Counted from the stretch's first letter, positions 46,357-59,255 are shown. The stretch is 64,000 nt of DNA from Candidatus Accumulibacter regalis (GCA_000585075.1 JEMY01000024.1:1-64000); one strand, 5' to 3'. Translations and numbers: made by a program. The notes: generated from the sequence alone by a model not told the origin.

Positions 46357-48028
46357 GTGCGCCGCTCATTGACCAACACATCCGCAAGCCCTTTCGACGA
46401 CGCAACGCCGACCCGCACGGCAGCCAAGGCTGGCGTCGCGGCAAGGCTTCCGGGGAAGCGCCAGGACGCGCTCCTGCCCGCGGCAGCCGCGCGTTCGGCC
46501 CGCCGCGCACTCGCACGCAGACTGGCCATTGCCGTGCTCGCCAGCGCCTTTCTCACACCGGCTTTCGCCGCCGACGGCAACAAGGAGCGGCCGGACTCCG
46601 CCGCCAGCTCGCCAGGCGACGTCGCCGAAAAGCAGGGGAACCTGAAATCCTTGCGCACCCAGATCGAAGCGCTGCGCCGGGAGATGGTCGCTGCGGAAGG
46701 TTCACGCAAGGAATCGGCGGATCAACTCAAGGACGCCGAACGCGCAATTTCATCGACGCAGCGCGACCTTCACCAGCTCAAGGAGCAGATCGCCACGCTA
46801 CAGGGCAAGCTCAAAGACCTCGATGGCCAAGCCAAGGCGCTCGAGCAAGGGCTGACCCTGCAGCAGCAACAGCTCGAAAAACTGCTCTACAGGCAGTACC
46901 TGCGTGGCAATCCGGATGCGCTGCAGCTGTTTCTCAACGGTGACGACCCCCACCAGCTGGCGCGCGACCTGCACTACCTCGAAGCGATTGGACGGGCACG
47001 CAGCCAGCTTCTCCTGGAGATCGACACCAACCTGCAGCGGCAAAAGGCCTTGGCCGCCGACGCCCGCGAGCAGGCGGCGCAACTCGCCGCCGCGGAGGAC
47101 AAGCAGCGCGAGGAACATGCCAAGCTGCTCGCCCAGCGCGCGCAACGCCAGGCGACGCTGGACGGACTGTCTGAACAGATCACCACGCAGAGACGTGAAA
47201 TCGGCAAGCTGCAACGGGACGAGACACGCCTGACCAACCTCATCGAGCGCTTGTCGAAAATCATCGCCGCCAAGGCTGCCGAAGCACGCCGGGAAGCCGA
47301 GAGGCGGGAAGCGGGAAGCCGAGAGGCGGGAAGCCGAGAGGCGGGAAGCCGAGCGGCAGGAAGCCGAGCGCCAGGCAAGCGAGCGCCAGGCGGCGGCGCA
47401 ACGGCAACGGGCCCTGGCACAGCAGGAAATCGTCCGCCAGGAGGCACAGCGCGCAGCCCGCCAGCACAAGCCGGCAGCGCCCGATGCCGGGGCCGGCAGA
47501 GAGCCGCCGGAAAGCGAGCCTCTCCGCCCCGAAATCCGCCGCGAAATCCGCCGCGAAGCACCGCCGGCAGCGCCGCCGGCAGCGCGCCCGGAAACGCCGC
47601 GCGCAAACCCGCCGGCCGACGCTTTCGTCGGCAACCTGGCGAAAATGAAGGGTTCCCTGCGCCTGCCAACCAAGGGGTCGGTAAGCAATCGCTTTGGTAG
47701 CGCGCGCCAGGAAGGAAGCACCTGGAAGGGGCTGTTCATCCGTGCCGGCACCGGCAGCGACGTGCGCAGCATCGCCGCTGGCCGCGTCGTCTTTGCCGAA
47801 TGGATGCGCGGGTTCGGAAATCTGCTCATCGTCGACCACGGTAGCGACTACCTGTCGGTGTACGCCAACAACGATTCACTGCTGAAACAGGTCGGTGACG
47901 ATGTCCGCGGTGGCGAAAGCATTGCCACGGTCGGCAACACCGGTGGCAACCCGGAATCCGGTTTATACTTCGAAATCCGCCACGATGGGAAACCGCTTGA
48001 CCCGCTGGCGTGGGTCAACAGCAAATAG
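46357..48028 (+). pseudogene. envC: EnvC-like murein hydrolase activator, frameshifted in a tandem repeat
   Basis: Two adjoining frames form one gene. The first has a signal peptide (LAIAVLASAFLTPAFA) and a long coiled coil (to 47311). The second (to 48028) has the LytM/M23 domain SNRFGSARQEGSTWKGLFI...LYFEIRHDGKPLDPLAWV. The usual zinc ligands are missing, as in EnvC, which activates amidases at the septum instead of cutting murein. The break is a 7-base partial copy inside 15-base repeats; without it the protein would be about 554 residues. The start is uncertain (GTG 46357 or TTG 46369). ctpA follows. Confidence 0.8.
47290..47386 (+). repeat. 15-base tandem repeat (RREAE coding) with a partial unit
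   Basis: Units CGGGAAGCCGAGAGG at 47290, 47312, 47327 and 47342 (last base of that copy changed), plus two degenerate units to 47386. Between the first and second units stands CGGGAAG (47305-47311), 7 bases, which shifts the frame. Each full unit encodes Arg-Glu-Ala-Glu-Arg of a coiled coil. Confidence 0.85.
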
Positions 48029-48049
48029 GGCGCGCACGGAGTGAAAGAA

Positions 48050-49483
48050 ATGGGCAAGTGGAAACAGGCCGGGCTGGTTTGCGCCGGAGTTCTTGGTGGC
48101 ATTCTGATCAGCCTGCAGTTTTCGGCGCTGGCCGAAAAGGAGACACGTACAAGCCTGCCCATAGAAGAGTTGCGCACCTTCGCCGAAGTGTTCAATGCCA
48201 TCAAGAAGGGCTATGTCGAACCTGTCGGCGACAAGACGCTGATCACCCACGCGATCAGCGGCATGCTCTCCAACCTGGACCCGCACTCGACCTACCTTGA
48301 TGCCGACGCATTCAAGGACCTGCAGGTCGGGACGCAAGGCGAGTTCGGAGGCATCGGTATCGAAGTCGGCATGGAAGACGGACTGGTCAAGGTGGTGTCG
48401 CCGATCGAGGACACTCCCGCCGATCGTGCCGGCGTCAAGCCTGGAGACCTGATTTTCAAGATCGACGACACGCTGGTCAAGGGTCTGACGCTGACCGAAG
48501 CCGTCAAGCGCATGCGCGGCAAGCCAAAGTCGCAGATCAGATTGTCGATTCTGCGCAAGGGCGAGGCGAAACCGATCGACGTCACACTGACCCGCGAAGT
48601 GATCAAGGTGCAAAGCGTCAAGTCGAAGCTGGTCGAAGACGGCTTCGGCTACCTGCGCATCACCTCGTTCCAGGAGAATACTGGCGCAGCGGTGGTCAAG
48701 CACCTCAACGACCTGTCCAAGCCTGGGCCGCTCAAGGGGCTGGTGCTCGATCTGCGCAACGATCCGGGCGGCTTGCTGAACAGTGCCGTTGGCGTCTCGG
48801 CCGCGTTCCTGCCGCCGGATTCCTTGATTACCTCGACCGATGGGCGCGCACCCGACGCCAAGCACGAGTTTCACGCGTCGCCGGCGGACTATCTGCGCGG
48901 CAGCCGGGAAGATTACATCAAGCGCCTGCCGGCCGAAGCGCGCACCGTCCCGATGGTCGTGCTGGTCAATGGCGGCTCGGCTTCGGCGTCCGAAATCGTC
49001 GCCGGTGCGCTGCAGGATTACAAGCGTGCCGTCGTCCTCGGCACGACGACCTTCGGCAAAGGCTCGGTGCAGACCGTTCTGCCGCTCCCCGGCAATACCG
49101 CCATCAAGCTGACGACGGCACGCTATTTCACGCCTCTGGGGCGCTCGATCCAGGCCAAAGGCATCGATCCGGACATCGTCGTCGAGGAGACGGCCAACGG
49201 CGGCTCGACGCAGCGTTTGCGCGAAGCCAACCTCGACCACCACCTTGAGAACAATAGCGAAGCGGACAGTGAGACCGCGGTCAAGGAAGCACCGGCCAAA
49301 CCGTCAAGCAGCAGGGCACTGCCACCCGCCCAGCCGAAGCCCAGCGGACCGAAGGACAACAAGGACGAAGGCGACGAGGCGGCCGAACTGCCGAGCCGCG
49401 AACTGGCTTCGAAAACGGACTACCAGCTGACCCAGGCGCTGAATATTCTCAAGGGCATGCAGATCATCCGCAACAAGCCCTGA
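48050..49483 (+). CDS. ctpA: S41 family carboxyl-terminal processing protease
   Basis: 477 residues from the ATG at 48050, with GGAG eight bases before it (a GTG at 48041 is too close to that site). A signal anchor (about 8-28), then a PDZ domain (about 105-180, GEFGGIGIEVGMEDG, AGVKPGDLIFKIDD), then the S41 domain with the Ser of NGGSASASEIVAGA (Ser312) and Lys337 in TTTFGKGSVQ as the dyad. A 90-residue polar tail follows. CtpA cleaves periplasmic proteins such as murein hydrolases. The envC-ctpA order is common in proteobacteria. Confidence 0.94.
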   Translation: MGKWKQAGLVCAGVLGGILISLQFSALAEKETRTSLPIEELRTFAEVFNAIKKGYVEPVGDKTLITHAISGMLSNLDPHSTYLDADAFKDLQVGTQGEFGGIGIEVGMEDGLVKVVSPIEDTPADRAGVKPGDLIFKIDDTLVKGLTLTEAVKRMRGKPKSQIRLSILRKGEAKPIDVTLTREVIKVQSVKSKLVEDGFGYLRITSFQENTGAAVVKHLNDLSKPGPLKGLVLDLRNDPGGLLNSAVGVSAAFLPPDSLITSTDGRAPDAKHEFHASPADYLRGSREDYIKRLPAEARTVPMVVLVNGGSASASEIVAGALQDYKRAVVLGTTTFGKGSVQTVLPLPGNTAIKLTTARYFTPLGRSIQAKGIDPDIVVEETANGGSTQRLREANLDHHLENNSEADSETAVKEAPAKPSSSRALPPAQPKPSGPKDNKDEGDEAAELPSRELASKTDYQLTQALNILKGMQIIRNKP

Positions 49484-49508
49484 ACCCCCCTCTCTCCAGG
49501 GAAGGAAC

Positions 49509-49934
49509 GTGAAACGACCGGCGGCGACAACGCACAAGACAGCACCGATCCGCAAGCAGCGGAATATCCTGTTTGCCAAGTTTCCTCCGCATCAAGTGCC
49601 TGAGGCATCCGAATTCCTCGGCCGGATCGAGCAACTGGAGGTCGAGCGGCGCGAACAGGAGCGCGCCGTCGGCGTCGCCTACGACCTTCACCAGCACTCG
49701 CTGGAAGAGCTCGAAGGCTCGCTCGAGGACAATGGCTACCACCTCGACAACACCTTGATGAGCAAGATGATGCGGGCGCTGATCTACTACGTCGAGGAAA
49801 CACAGCTGCATAACCTCGAGGCGCCGCAGCGGCCACTGAAACGCTCGCAGTCGGAAGCCTACACGCACGCCTGGGAACGTCACCCGCATGGCGACCACGA
49901 CGACACGCCGCCGGAGTGGCGCGAGTACAAGTAA
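49509..49934 (+). CDS. Conserved hypothetical protein
   Basis: 141 residues, starting 25 bases after ctpA. It is hydrophilic, with a helical middle (EFLGRIEQLEVERREQERAVG) and a His/Tyr-rich end. A segment with DNGYHLDNTLMSKMMRALIYYVEE is the most distinctive. No signal peptide or membrane segment. It shares the operon with ctpA and the moeB-type gene by spacing. Function unknown. Confidence 0.72.
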   Translation: MKRPAATTHKTAPIRKQRNILFAKFPPHQVPEASEFLGRIEQLEVERREQERAVGVAYDLHQHSLEELEGSLEDNGYHLDNTLMSKMMRALIYYVEETQLHNLEAPQRPLKRSQSEAYTHAWERHPHGDHDDTPPEWREYK

Positions 49935-49997
49935 GCCCGGCATGCAGGGCATTCGCAACATCTGCCGCAGGTGCAGGAAAAGGCCAGGGCCAGCCCG

Positions 49998-50807
49998 ATG
50001 AACGACGAGCAATTGCTTCGCTATAGCCGCCATATCCTGCTCGACGAAATCGGCATTGAAGGGCAGCAGCGCCTGGTCAACGCCAAGGCACTGATCGTCG
50101 GTGCCGGCGGCCTGGGTTCTCCGGCCGCTCTCTATCTCGCCGCGGCCGGCGTCGGCCGGATCACCCTCGCCGACGGCGATCAGGTTGACCTCACCAATCT
50201 GCAGCGCCAGATTCTCCACACGCAGGAGCGCATCGGCCAGCCCAAGGCCCTGTCAGGAAAGATGGCGCTGGCGCATATCAATCCCGAAGTACGCGTCGAA
50301 GCAATCAACAGCCGTCTCGCTGGCGATGCTCTGGCTGCTCTGATCGCCGACGCCGACGTGGTGCTCGATTGCTGCGACAATTTCGCCACCCGCCACGCCG
50401 TCAATCGGCAATGCGTCCGCCAGCGCACGCCACTGGTTTCCGGCGCTGCGATCCGTTTTGCCGGCCAGCTCGCGGTATTCGACAGCCGGCGCGCGGGCAC
50501 GCCGTGCTATAGCTGCCTGTTCCCGGAAGCAGACGATGTCGAGGAGGAGCGCTGCGCGGTGATGGGGGTATTCGCACCGCTCACCGGCATCATCGGCGCC
50601 ATGCAGGCAGCCGAAGCGCTGAAGCTGATCGCCGGCGCCGGCGAAGTCGTCCTTGGCCGCCTGTGGCTGCTCGACGGTTTGTCGATGGACTGGCGCAGTG
50701 TGAACTTCGGCCAGGACACGCAGTGTCCGGTCTGCGCGTCAGGCGACGTCAAGCGAAGCGTGCCAGCAGGCGCAAGTCCGGCCCCACGGGACGCAGGTCG
50801 CGGATGA
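49998..50807 (+). CDS. moeB: HesA/MoeB/ThiF family adenylyltransferase
   Basis: Activates the C-terminal glycine of a sulfur carrier (MoaD or ThiS) by adenylation. 269 residues from the ATG at 49998. ATP-binding GAGGLGSPAALYLAAAGVGRI, the R finger in NLQRQILH, the Asp pair DCCDNF, and the catalytic Cys region with CYSCLFPE and zinc Cys pairs (CPVCAS at the end). MoeB and ThiF cannot be separated by sequence alone; no partner is next to it. The last 59 bases overlap the convergent end of ribD. Confidence 0.88.
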   Translation: MNDEQLLRYSRHILLDEIGIEGQQRLVNAKALIVGAGGLGSPAALYLAAAGVGRITLADGDQVDLTNLQRQILHTQERIGQPKALSGKMALAHINPEVRVEAINSRLAGDALAALIADADVVLDCCDNFATRHAVNRQCVRQRTPLVSGAAIRFAGQLAVFDSRRAGTPCYSCLFPEADDVEEERCAVMGVFAPLTGIIGAMQAAEALKLIAGAGEVVLGRLWLLDGLSMDWRSVNFGQDTQCPVCASGDVKRSVPAGASPAPRDAGRG

Positions 50808-51855
50808 GCAAGCTGCGTTTGCCGGCCAGGGACTCCAGCGCGGGCAGATCGAACATGCCACGTGCCGCGTCGCCCAGCAGGCAGGGCGCCAGATAGAGCA
50901 GCAGTTCATCGACCAGACCGGCGCCGAGGAGCGAACCGCTGAGGCGAAAACCCGCTTCAGCGTGAACTTCGTTGATTCCGCGGCGGGCGAGTTCGGCGAA
51001 CAGCGCGCGCAGGTCGACCTGCCCGTCCGCCCCAGGCAGCAGCAGCACCTCGGCGCCGGCTTCCCGGAAAGCGGCGACCCGCGAGGTGTCGGGGCTGGCG
51101 GCAGCGAGCAGAACGCGAGCACCGCGCAACAGTCGGGCGCCAAGCGGCAGTTCAAGCCGGCTATCAACGACGACTTTCAGGGGCTGGCGGGAATCGCTGG
51201 CCAGCCCGGCCACCCCACGCACATCGAGCTGCGGGTCGTCGTGCCGGACAGTACCGATGCCGGTCAAAATGGCGCAGGCACGCGCGCGCCAGCGATGCCC
51301 ATCCTGGCGGGCGTCGGCACCGGTCAGCCACTGGCTGGCGCCGTTGCGCAATGCCGTCTTGCCGTCGAGACTGGCGGCGACCTTCAGGCGCAGCCAGGGC
51401 CGCGAGCGAGTCATGCGGGCGACGAAACCGATATTGAGCTCGCCGGCCTCGACAGCGAGCAAGCCCTCCTCGGCAAGCACTCCGGCCGCGCGCAGGCGGG
51501 CGAGCCCCTGCCCGGCGACGAGCGGATTGGGATCGGGCATGGCGACGACGACGCGGCGCACTCCCGCCGCCAGCAGCGCGTCGGCGCAGGGCGGCGTCCG
51601 ACCCTGATGACTGCACGGCTCGAGCGTCACGTAAACGCTTGCCCCGCGCGCACGTTCAGCCGCCGCGCGCAGGGCATGTACTTCGGCGTGCTGCCCGCCG
51701 GCGCGCAGATGCCAGCCTTCGCCGACGATCTTTCCCGCATTGACGATGACGCAACCGACACGCGGATTGGGGGTGGTGGTATACAGACCCAACTCGGCCA
51801 GGCGCAACGCCCGCGCCATCATCTCGTGGTCGAACGCGCTGAAGCCCTGCGCCAT
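50749..51855 (-). CDS. ribD: Bifunctional riboflavin biosynthesis deaminase/reductase RibD
   Basis: Second and third steps of riboflavin synthesis. 368 residues. Deaminase domain (1-145): zinc ligands in GGQHAEVHAL and EPCSHQGRTPPCADALL. Reductase domain (about 150-368): RPWLRLKVAASLDGKTA and the NADPH region VDSRLELPLGARLL. The start ATG overlaps the nrdR stop (TGATG). In many bacteria nrdR and ribD are neighbours. Its 3' end overlaps the moeB-type gene on the other strand. Confidence 0.95.
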   Translation of the reverse strand: MAQGFSAFDHEMMARALRLAELGLYTTTPNPRVGCVIVNAGKIVGEGWHLRAGGQHAEVHALRAAAERARGASVYVTLEPCSHQGRTPPCADALLAAGVRRVVVAMPDPNPLVAGQGLARLRAAGVLAEEGLLAVEAGELNIGFVARMTRSRPWLRLKVAASLDGKTALRNGASQWLTGADARQDGHRWRARACAILTGIGTVRHDDPQLDVRGVAGLASDSRQPLKVVVDSRLELPLGARLLRGARVLLAAASPDTSRVAAFREAGAEVLLLPGADGQVDLRALFAELARRGINEVHAEAGFRLSGSLLGAGLVDELLLYLAPCLLGDAARGMFDLPALESLAGKRSLLIRDLRPVGPDLRLLARFA

Positions 51856-52325
51856 CAGCGACCGAGTTTCTGCGGCGAGCGGGAGACCTCGCGAATCAGC
51901 TTGGAGAACTCGTCTACGTCCTCGAAATTGCGATAGACCGACGCAAAGCGGACGTAGGCCACCTTGTCGAGTTTTTTCAACTCGAGCATGACCATCTCGC
52001 CGACCTTCTCCGAAGCCAGTTCGCGCTCACCTAGGGCCAGCAGCTTGCCCTCGATACGGGCAATCGCCGCCTCGACCGCCTCGGTGCCGACCGGGCGCTT
52101 GCGCAGCGCCAGGCGGAGACTGGCGGCCAGCTTCTCGGCGTCGAAGTTGACCCGCGAGCCATTCTTCTTGATCACCTGCGGCATGCGCAGTTCGGCACGC
52201 TCGTAAGTCGTGAACCGCTTGTCGCATTTCAGGCAACGCCGACGACGGCGGACCAGGTCGCCATCGTCATTGATACGGGTGTCGGCGACGGTCGTTTCGA
52301 CGGCGCCGCAGAACGGGCATTTCAT
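51855..52325 (-). CDS. nrdR: Transcriptional repressor NrdR
   Basis: Represses ribonucleotide reductase genes in response to dATP/ATP. 156 residues from the ATG at 52325. N-terminal zinc ribbon with CPFCGA and [12 protein letters not shown] pairs, then an ATP-cone ([23 protein letters not shown]) that senses nucleotides. The start overlaps the glyA stop as ATGA. Placed between glyA and ribD, a conserved order. Confidence 0.96.
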   Translation of the reverse strand: MKCPFCGAVETTVADTRINDDGDLVRRRRRCLKCDKRFTTYERAELRMPQVIKKNGSRVNFDAEKLAASLRLALRKRPVGTEAVEAAIARIEGKLLALGERELASEKVGEMVMLELKKLDKVAYVRFASVYRNFEDVDEFSKLIREVSRSPQKLGR

Positions 52326-53581
52326 CCCGCCGGCCCGCCATAGACGGGGAATTTCCTGCACAGCGCCGCACCATCGGCGCGCACTCTGGCGAGGACCTTT
52401 TCGTCGCCGGGGGCATCGAGAACGTCGGCGATCAGGTGCCCGACCACTTCCGATTCGATCTCGGTGAAGCCACGCGTGGTCATCGCCGGCGAACCGATAC
52501 GAATCCCGGAGGTCACGAAGGGCTTCTGCGGATCATTGGGGATGGCGTTCTTGTTGACCGTGATGTGTGCGGCGCCCAGCGCGGCCTCGGCTTCCTTGCC
52601 GGTGATGCTCTTGGCCCGCAAATCAACCAGGAAGACGTGCGATTCGGTACGCCCCGAAACGATGCGCATGCCGCGCTCTTCCGACAACACGCGCGAGAGA
52701 ACCCGGGCGTTGGCCAGCACCTGCTCCTGGTACTTGGCGAAGCTCGGCTTCAGCGCCTCCTTGAAAGCCACCGCCTTGGCCGCGATCACGTGCATCAGCG
52801 GCCCACCCTGCAGACCCGGAAAGACCGCCGAGTTGATCGCTTTTTCGTGCTCGGCCTTCATCAGGATGATGCCGCCACGCGGCCCGCGCAGCGTCTTGTG
52901 CGTCGTCGAGGTCACCACATCGGCGTGCGGAACCGGGTTCGGGTAGCAATCGGCGGCAATCAGACCGGCGTAATGCGCCATGTCAACCATGAAAATCGCG
53001 CCCACCTCCTTGGCTACCCGTGCGAAGCGCTCGAAATCGATGCGCAGCGAGTACGCCGAGGCACCGGCGATGAGGATCCGCGGCTTGTGCTCGCGGGCCA
53101 GCGCTTCCATTTTCGCGTAATCGATGGCTTCATGCTGGTCGAGACCGTAGGCCACGACGTTGAACCACTTGCCGGACATGTTCAGCGGCATGCCATGCGT
53201 CAGGTGCCCTCCTTCGGCGAGGCTCATTCCCATGATCGTGTCACCCGGCTTGGCAAAAGCCATCAGGACTGCCTGATTGGCCTGCGACCCGGAATTCGCC
53301 TGGACATTGGCCGCCTCGGCGGAAAACAGTTTCTTGAGGCGATCGATGGCCAGCTGCTCGGCGACATCGACATGCTCGCAGCCGCCGTAGTAACGCTTGC
53401 CCGGATAGCCTTCAGCGTACTTGTTGGTCAATTGCGAGCCTTGCGCGGCCATCACCGCGTGGCTGACATAGTTCTCCGAAGCGATCAGCTCGATATGTTC
53501 TTCCTGGCGCCGATTTTCGTTTTCGATCGCCTGCCAGATCTCGGGATCCACTTTCGCCAGTGTGTCGTTAGCCGAAAACAT
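52322..53581 (-). CDS. glyA: Serine hydroxymethyltransferase
   Basis: PLP enzyme that interconverts serine and glycine with tetrahydrofolate. 419 residues. The PLP lysine is Lys229 in [26 protein letters not shown] and the glycine-rich GSQAN segment are also standard. First gene of glyA-nrdR-ribD, all linked by overlapping stop/start codons, behind an extended -10 promoter. Confidence 0.97.
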   Translation of the reverse strand: MFSANDTLAKVDPEIWQAIENENRRQEEHIELIASENYVSHAVMAAQGSQLTNKYAEGYPGKRYYGGCEHVDVAEQLAIDRLKKLFSAEAANVQANSGSQANQAVLMAFAKPGDTIMGMSLAEGGHLTHGMPLNMSGKWFNVVAYGLDQHEAIDYAKMEALAREHKPRILIAGASAYSLRIDFERFARVAKEVGAIFMVDMAHYAGLIAADCYPNPVPHADVVTSTTHKTLRGPRGGIILMKAEHEKAINSAVFPGLQGGPLMHVIAAKAVAFKEALKPSFAKYQEQVLANARVLSRVLSEERGMRIVSGRTESHVFLVDLRAKSITGKEAEAALGAAHITVNKNAIPNDPQKPFVTSGIRIGSPAMTTRGFTEIESEVVGHLIADVLDAPGDEKVLARVRADGAALCRKFPVYGGPAG

Positions 53582-53613
53582 CGTGCGCCTCTCAAGCCTT
53601 GAAAAAGAAAGGG

Positions 53614-53622
53614 ATTATAGCA
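53614..53622 (-). promoter_or_regulatory. Extended -10 promoter of glyA-nrdR-ribD
   Basis: On the complement, TGCTATAAT, a perfect extended -10, about 33 bases before the glyA ATG. No good -35 hexamer is visible, which fits an extended -10 promoter. Confidence 0.5.
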
Positions 53623-53775
53623 TGCAGCGCGTACCGGACCGCGGCCCCTGCCGGCTACAGATCGCCAGCGGGCAGCGGCGCCGGTTGCGCCTGCCGCGGA
53701 GCGCACAAGCAAGCCCGCACGCAGCCGACGACTGCCGTTCAGTCGGCGCTCCCGGGAAAAATTGCCGGCCGAAAA

Positions 53776-54999
53776 TCAACCGCGGCGCACGGGAAAAATA
53801 CGCTGGCGGTAGTTGATCGACAGGGCGCCGAGCAAAGGATGCGCGCGCAGGCGCTCGGCGAATTCGCGTTCTGCGGTGCTGACCAGGGTCGGGTCGGAGA
53901 GAATCTCGCAAGGCAGAAAGATTTCGGCCTCGACACGGCCGTTGAGATAGTGCAGAACCACTCGCTGCGGTTTCGGCAGCGTCGCCAGCACCGGCGCCAG
54001 GAAGCCCATCAACTCGCTGCGGTCCGGCATGTTCTGGCTCTTGCTATCGTGATCGACGTCGTCTTCGACGTCGACATGCACCAGCACGTCGGACACTGTG
54101 GGATGGCTGTCGAGCACCCGCTTGCGTGTCGCCTCGGCGATGCGATGCCCCTCCGAAACGCTGATCCGAGGATTGACGCAGACATGCGCGTCGACCAGCG
54201 AGCGATGCGCCATGCGGCGGGTGCGCAATTCGTGCAGGCTGCCCACACCCTGAGTGTCGATGATCACCTGGCGAATACTATCCACCTCGTCGACCGACAG
54301 CCCGGTGTCGATCAGTTCCTGCAGCGCTTCCCAGGAAAACACCACCCCCATGCGCACGATCATGAAACCGACGATCACCGCGGCCACCGAATCGGCGAAG
54401 ACGAAGCCCATCAGATTGCCGCCGATCCCCACTGCCACCACCAGCGACGAGGCAGCGTCCGAGCGAGCGTGCCAGGCGTTGGCGACCAGCATCGGCGAGC
54501 GCAGGCTTTCACCGACGTGCAACATGTAGCGAAACAAAGCCTCTTTGGCGACCAGCGCAAGCAGCGCCGTCCACAGCGCCAACGGCGCAACCGGCGGTAG
54601 GCTACCCAGGTCCTGCAACTTCATGCCGGCGCTCCAGATGATGGCGCCGCCAGTCGCTGCCAGAATCGCCCCCAGGGCAAATGACGCCGCTGTTTCGATG
54701 CGCGCGTGACCGTAAGGGTGACTCTCATCGGCCGGGTCCTTGCTGTGATGAGCAGCGAAGAGCACGAGGAAGTCGCAGACGAGATCGGACAGCGAATGCA
54801 TGCCATCGGCGATCAGCGCCTGCGAGTTGGCGATGATGCCAGCGACAACCTGCGCCGCGGTCAGCAGCACATTGACCGCGACGCTGATCCAGGTGCAGCG
54901 CTGCGTCATCGCGTGCCGTCCTGGGTCGTCGAAGGAAATTTCCGGGGCGGCGTTACCGGTGCTCATGGGCGGGGTCACTTCTCGAGGAGGGGTGGTCAT
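53776..54999 (-). CDS. Cation diffusion facilitator family metal efflux transporter
   Basis: 407 residues from the ATG at 54999 (ATG 54966 is an alternative). About six membrane segments with the metal-site helices ADGMHSLSDLVCDF and WHARSDAASSLVVAVG, where the Asp/His residues bind Zn or Fe. A cytosolic domain follows (VLVHVDVEDD). The last 100 or so residues are longer than in FieF and may form an additional C-terminal domain. The metal is unknown. It exchanges protons for divalent cations at the inner membrane. Confidence 0.88.
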   Translation of the reverse strand: MTTPPREVTPPMSTGNAAPEISFDDPGRHAMTQRCTWISVAVNVLLTAAQVVAGIIANSQALIADGMHSLSDLVCDFLVLFAAHHSKDPADESHPYGHARIETAASFALGAILAATGGAIIWSAGMKLQDLGSLPPVAPLALWTALLALVAKEALFRYMLHVGESLRSPMLVANAWHARSDAASSLVVAVGIGGNLMGFVFADSVAAVIVGFMIVRMGVVFSWEALQELIDTGLSVDEVDSIRQVIIDTQGVGSLHELRTRRMAHRSLVDAHVCVNPRISVSEGHRIAEATRKRVLDSHPTVSDVLVHVDVEDDVDHDSKSQNMPDRSELMGFLAPVLATLPKPQRVVLHYLNGRVEAEIFLPCEILSDPTLVSTAEREFAERLRAHPLLGALSINYRQRIFPVRRG

Positions 55000-55343
55000 T
55001 ATTCTATCGCCGCCTTGGCGGTCGCAGCAGCAGGCTCCCGACAGCACGGCAAGCATCGGTGCCGGGAGCCGTTGGCCGCAACGAGCGGCGAAGCGCCCAC
55101 GGGCTGACCTGCCCTCACACCAGGGAAGGGATCATGCTTTGACCAGCTGAAGCGTGTCTTAAGCCGGCCTCGTCAAATCCCGGCAGCTTGCGGACAGAGG
55201 CGGCGAAGCGGCTACTTGCGTGCCTGCGGACCAGCGGACGAGGCCATGCCTCGCCAGCAGTCTTTGCCGCGACTCGCCAAGCACCGGCCAACAATAACGA
55301 GTGCGCCGCATCGCGAGCGCCAGCCGGCTCATGTTGCGCCGAC
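55000..55343. other. Gene-free region between the CBS gene and the CDF gene
   Basis: 344 bases between two minus-strand genes. A TAGAAT on the complement stands only a few bases before the CDF start. No other promoter, repeat, RNA or gene is recognised. Confidence 0.4.
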
Positions 55344-55943
55344 TCAGCGCCCCAGCGTATTGACCACCTGCGAGAAGGTGTGCGCGACCTCGTCGGGTTG
55401 TGACGCGCCCCCCATCTGACGCTCGATCTGCGCCAGGAAGAACGCCCCGCAAAGGACATGGTTGTCGCTCTCGTCGTGCTCCACTACCAGGAAGCTCGAC
55501 GTCCCCAGTTCCTTGAGCGTAGCCAGGACGTGGCCGACCTTGGCCTCGGCAAGGTCCTTGAGGTGCACCACCTCGGCATCGTCGTGCTTGTTGATCATCA
55601 CATTGCCGACCACCAGCTCGCGCGGGCGAATTCCCATCGCGTGCGCTGTTGCCAGCGGCCGGTGCCCCTTGGTACTGGCCTCGGTGACGATTCCCAGCAA
55701 CTGCCGCTGCTCGTCACCAACCAGCAGGTAGTGCACATTGCACAGGGTCATCAATCGGTTGGCCTCGTCGAGCGCAGCATCGCGGGCAATCGTGACCGGC
55801 GCAAAGCGACGAAAGTCGGTCATCACCGCCAGGGCCGGAGAATGAGCCTCAACCCGGGCGCCCACGGCAGCCTTCGGCAGGTAACACGGAACGCCTCTCC
55901 TGAGCTTGGTCCAGAGCAGAGGCTTGAAGTGACTATCTGGCAT
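55344..55943 (-). CDS. CBS-domain pair protein
   Basis: 199 residues from the ATG at 55943, with GAGGAG upstream. Two CBS motifs lie at about 50-105 (APVTIARDAALDEANRLM...HYLLVGDEQRQLLGIVT) and 115-180 (VGNVMINKHDDAEVVHL...TSSFLVVEHDE). CBS pairs bind adenosine nucleotides and regulate attached or partner proteins. No other domain is present, so the partner is unknown. Preceded by a good promoter at 55978-56007. Confidence 0.82.
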   Translation of the reverse strand: MPDSHFKPLLWTKLRRGVPCYLPKAAVGARVEAHSPALAVMTDFRRFAPVTIARDAALDEANRLMTLCNVHYLLVGDEQRQLLGIVTEASTKGHRPLATAHAMGIRPRELVVGNVMINKHDDAEVVHLKDLAEAKVGHVLATLKELGTSSFLVVEHDESDNHVLCGAFFLAQIERQMGGASQPDEVAHTFSQVVNTLGR

Positions 55944-56409
55944 CTCGTGACTCCTCACATTGGCTGACGGTAGGATAATTAAAGCACCTGCCTTTCCCGA
56001 TTGACAAGCGCAATTCGGCCACTCCTGCCGCGTTCGGCCGGTGGCCGCCGCGACAGGCGCAGGGGCAGCGGCAGCGACGCTTTGGCGACACGCGGCGCGG
56101 TCTGCCAGGACGAGCCACTGGCAAGAACGCCCGTCAGTCGCAGTCGCCACCGGCAGACGCCACTCAGCACTCCCGCGTCACGGCGCCAGTGGAAGCCAGA
56201 ATTGCGTCTACCCCCTCTTGAAGGTAGTATCCATGCCGCACGCCTTATGATTGCGTTGATCCTGTCACCCTGCGTTTGCGGCGCTGCAATCCCGGTTGCT
56301 CACGATTGGCTCTCCAATGCTCGCCATTTCCGGCAGTGGCAGCGCTTCGCCGCTGCCGCCAGACTGGAGCCCTTATACTAACTTCGCAGCTTCCTTTACC
56401 GTTCCCAGA
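55944..56409. other. Intergenic region between the divergent CBS and secA genes
   Basis: 466 bases. It contains the CBS promoter on the minus strand and, on the plus strand, a TATACT (56374-56379) about 30 bases before the secA ATG without a clear -35. Open frames here are short or Arg-rich and lack family features; no secM-like gene is evident. Confidence 0.4.
55978..56007 (-). promoter_or_regulatory. Sigma-70 promoter of the CBS-domain gene
   Basis: On the complement TTGTCA (56002-56007), 18-base spacer, TTTAAT (55978-55983); each hexamer matches the consensus at five of six bases. The ATG is 35 bases downstream of the -10 box. Confidence 0.55.
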
Positions 56410-59124
<2,715 letters not shown>

Positions 59125-59255
59125 GCGCCGCTGCCGCCACGCGCACCACCGGGGGTTGCCACCTGCGCAGGCGCCAGCTGCCGAAGCTGTAACCTGCCAG
59201 GCGCCCCCCACTGCCGGCCACGCTGGCGCAGCCCTTCCCCGTTCGCGAGGTTGCA

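Noticed and set aside
56296-56409. Upstream in-frame extension of SecA as a SecM-like or longer start
   Set aside because: No arrest-peptide-like motif or signal peptide; SecA proteins begin at the [11 protein letters not shown] position.
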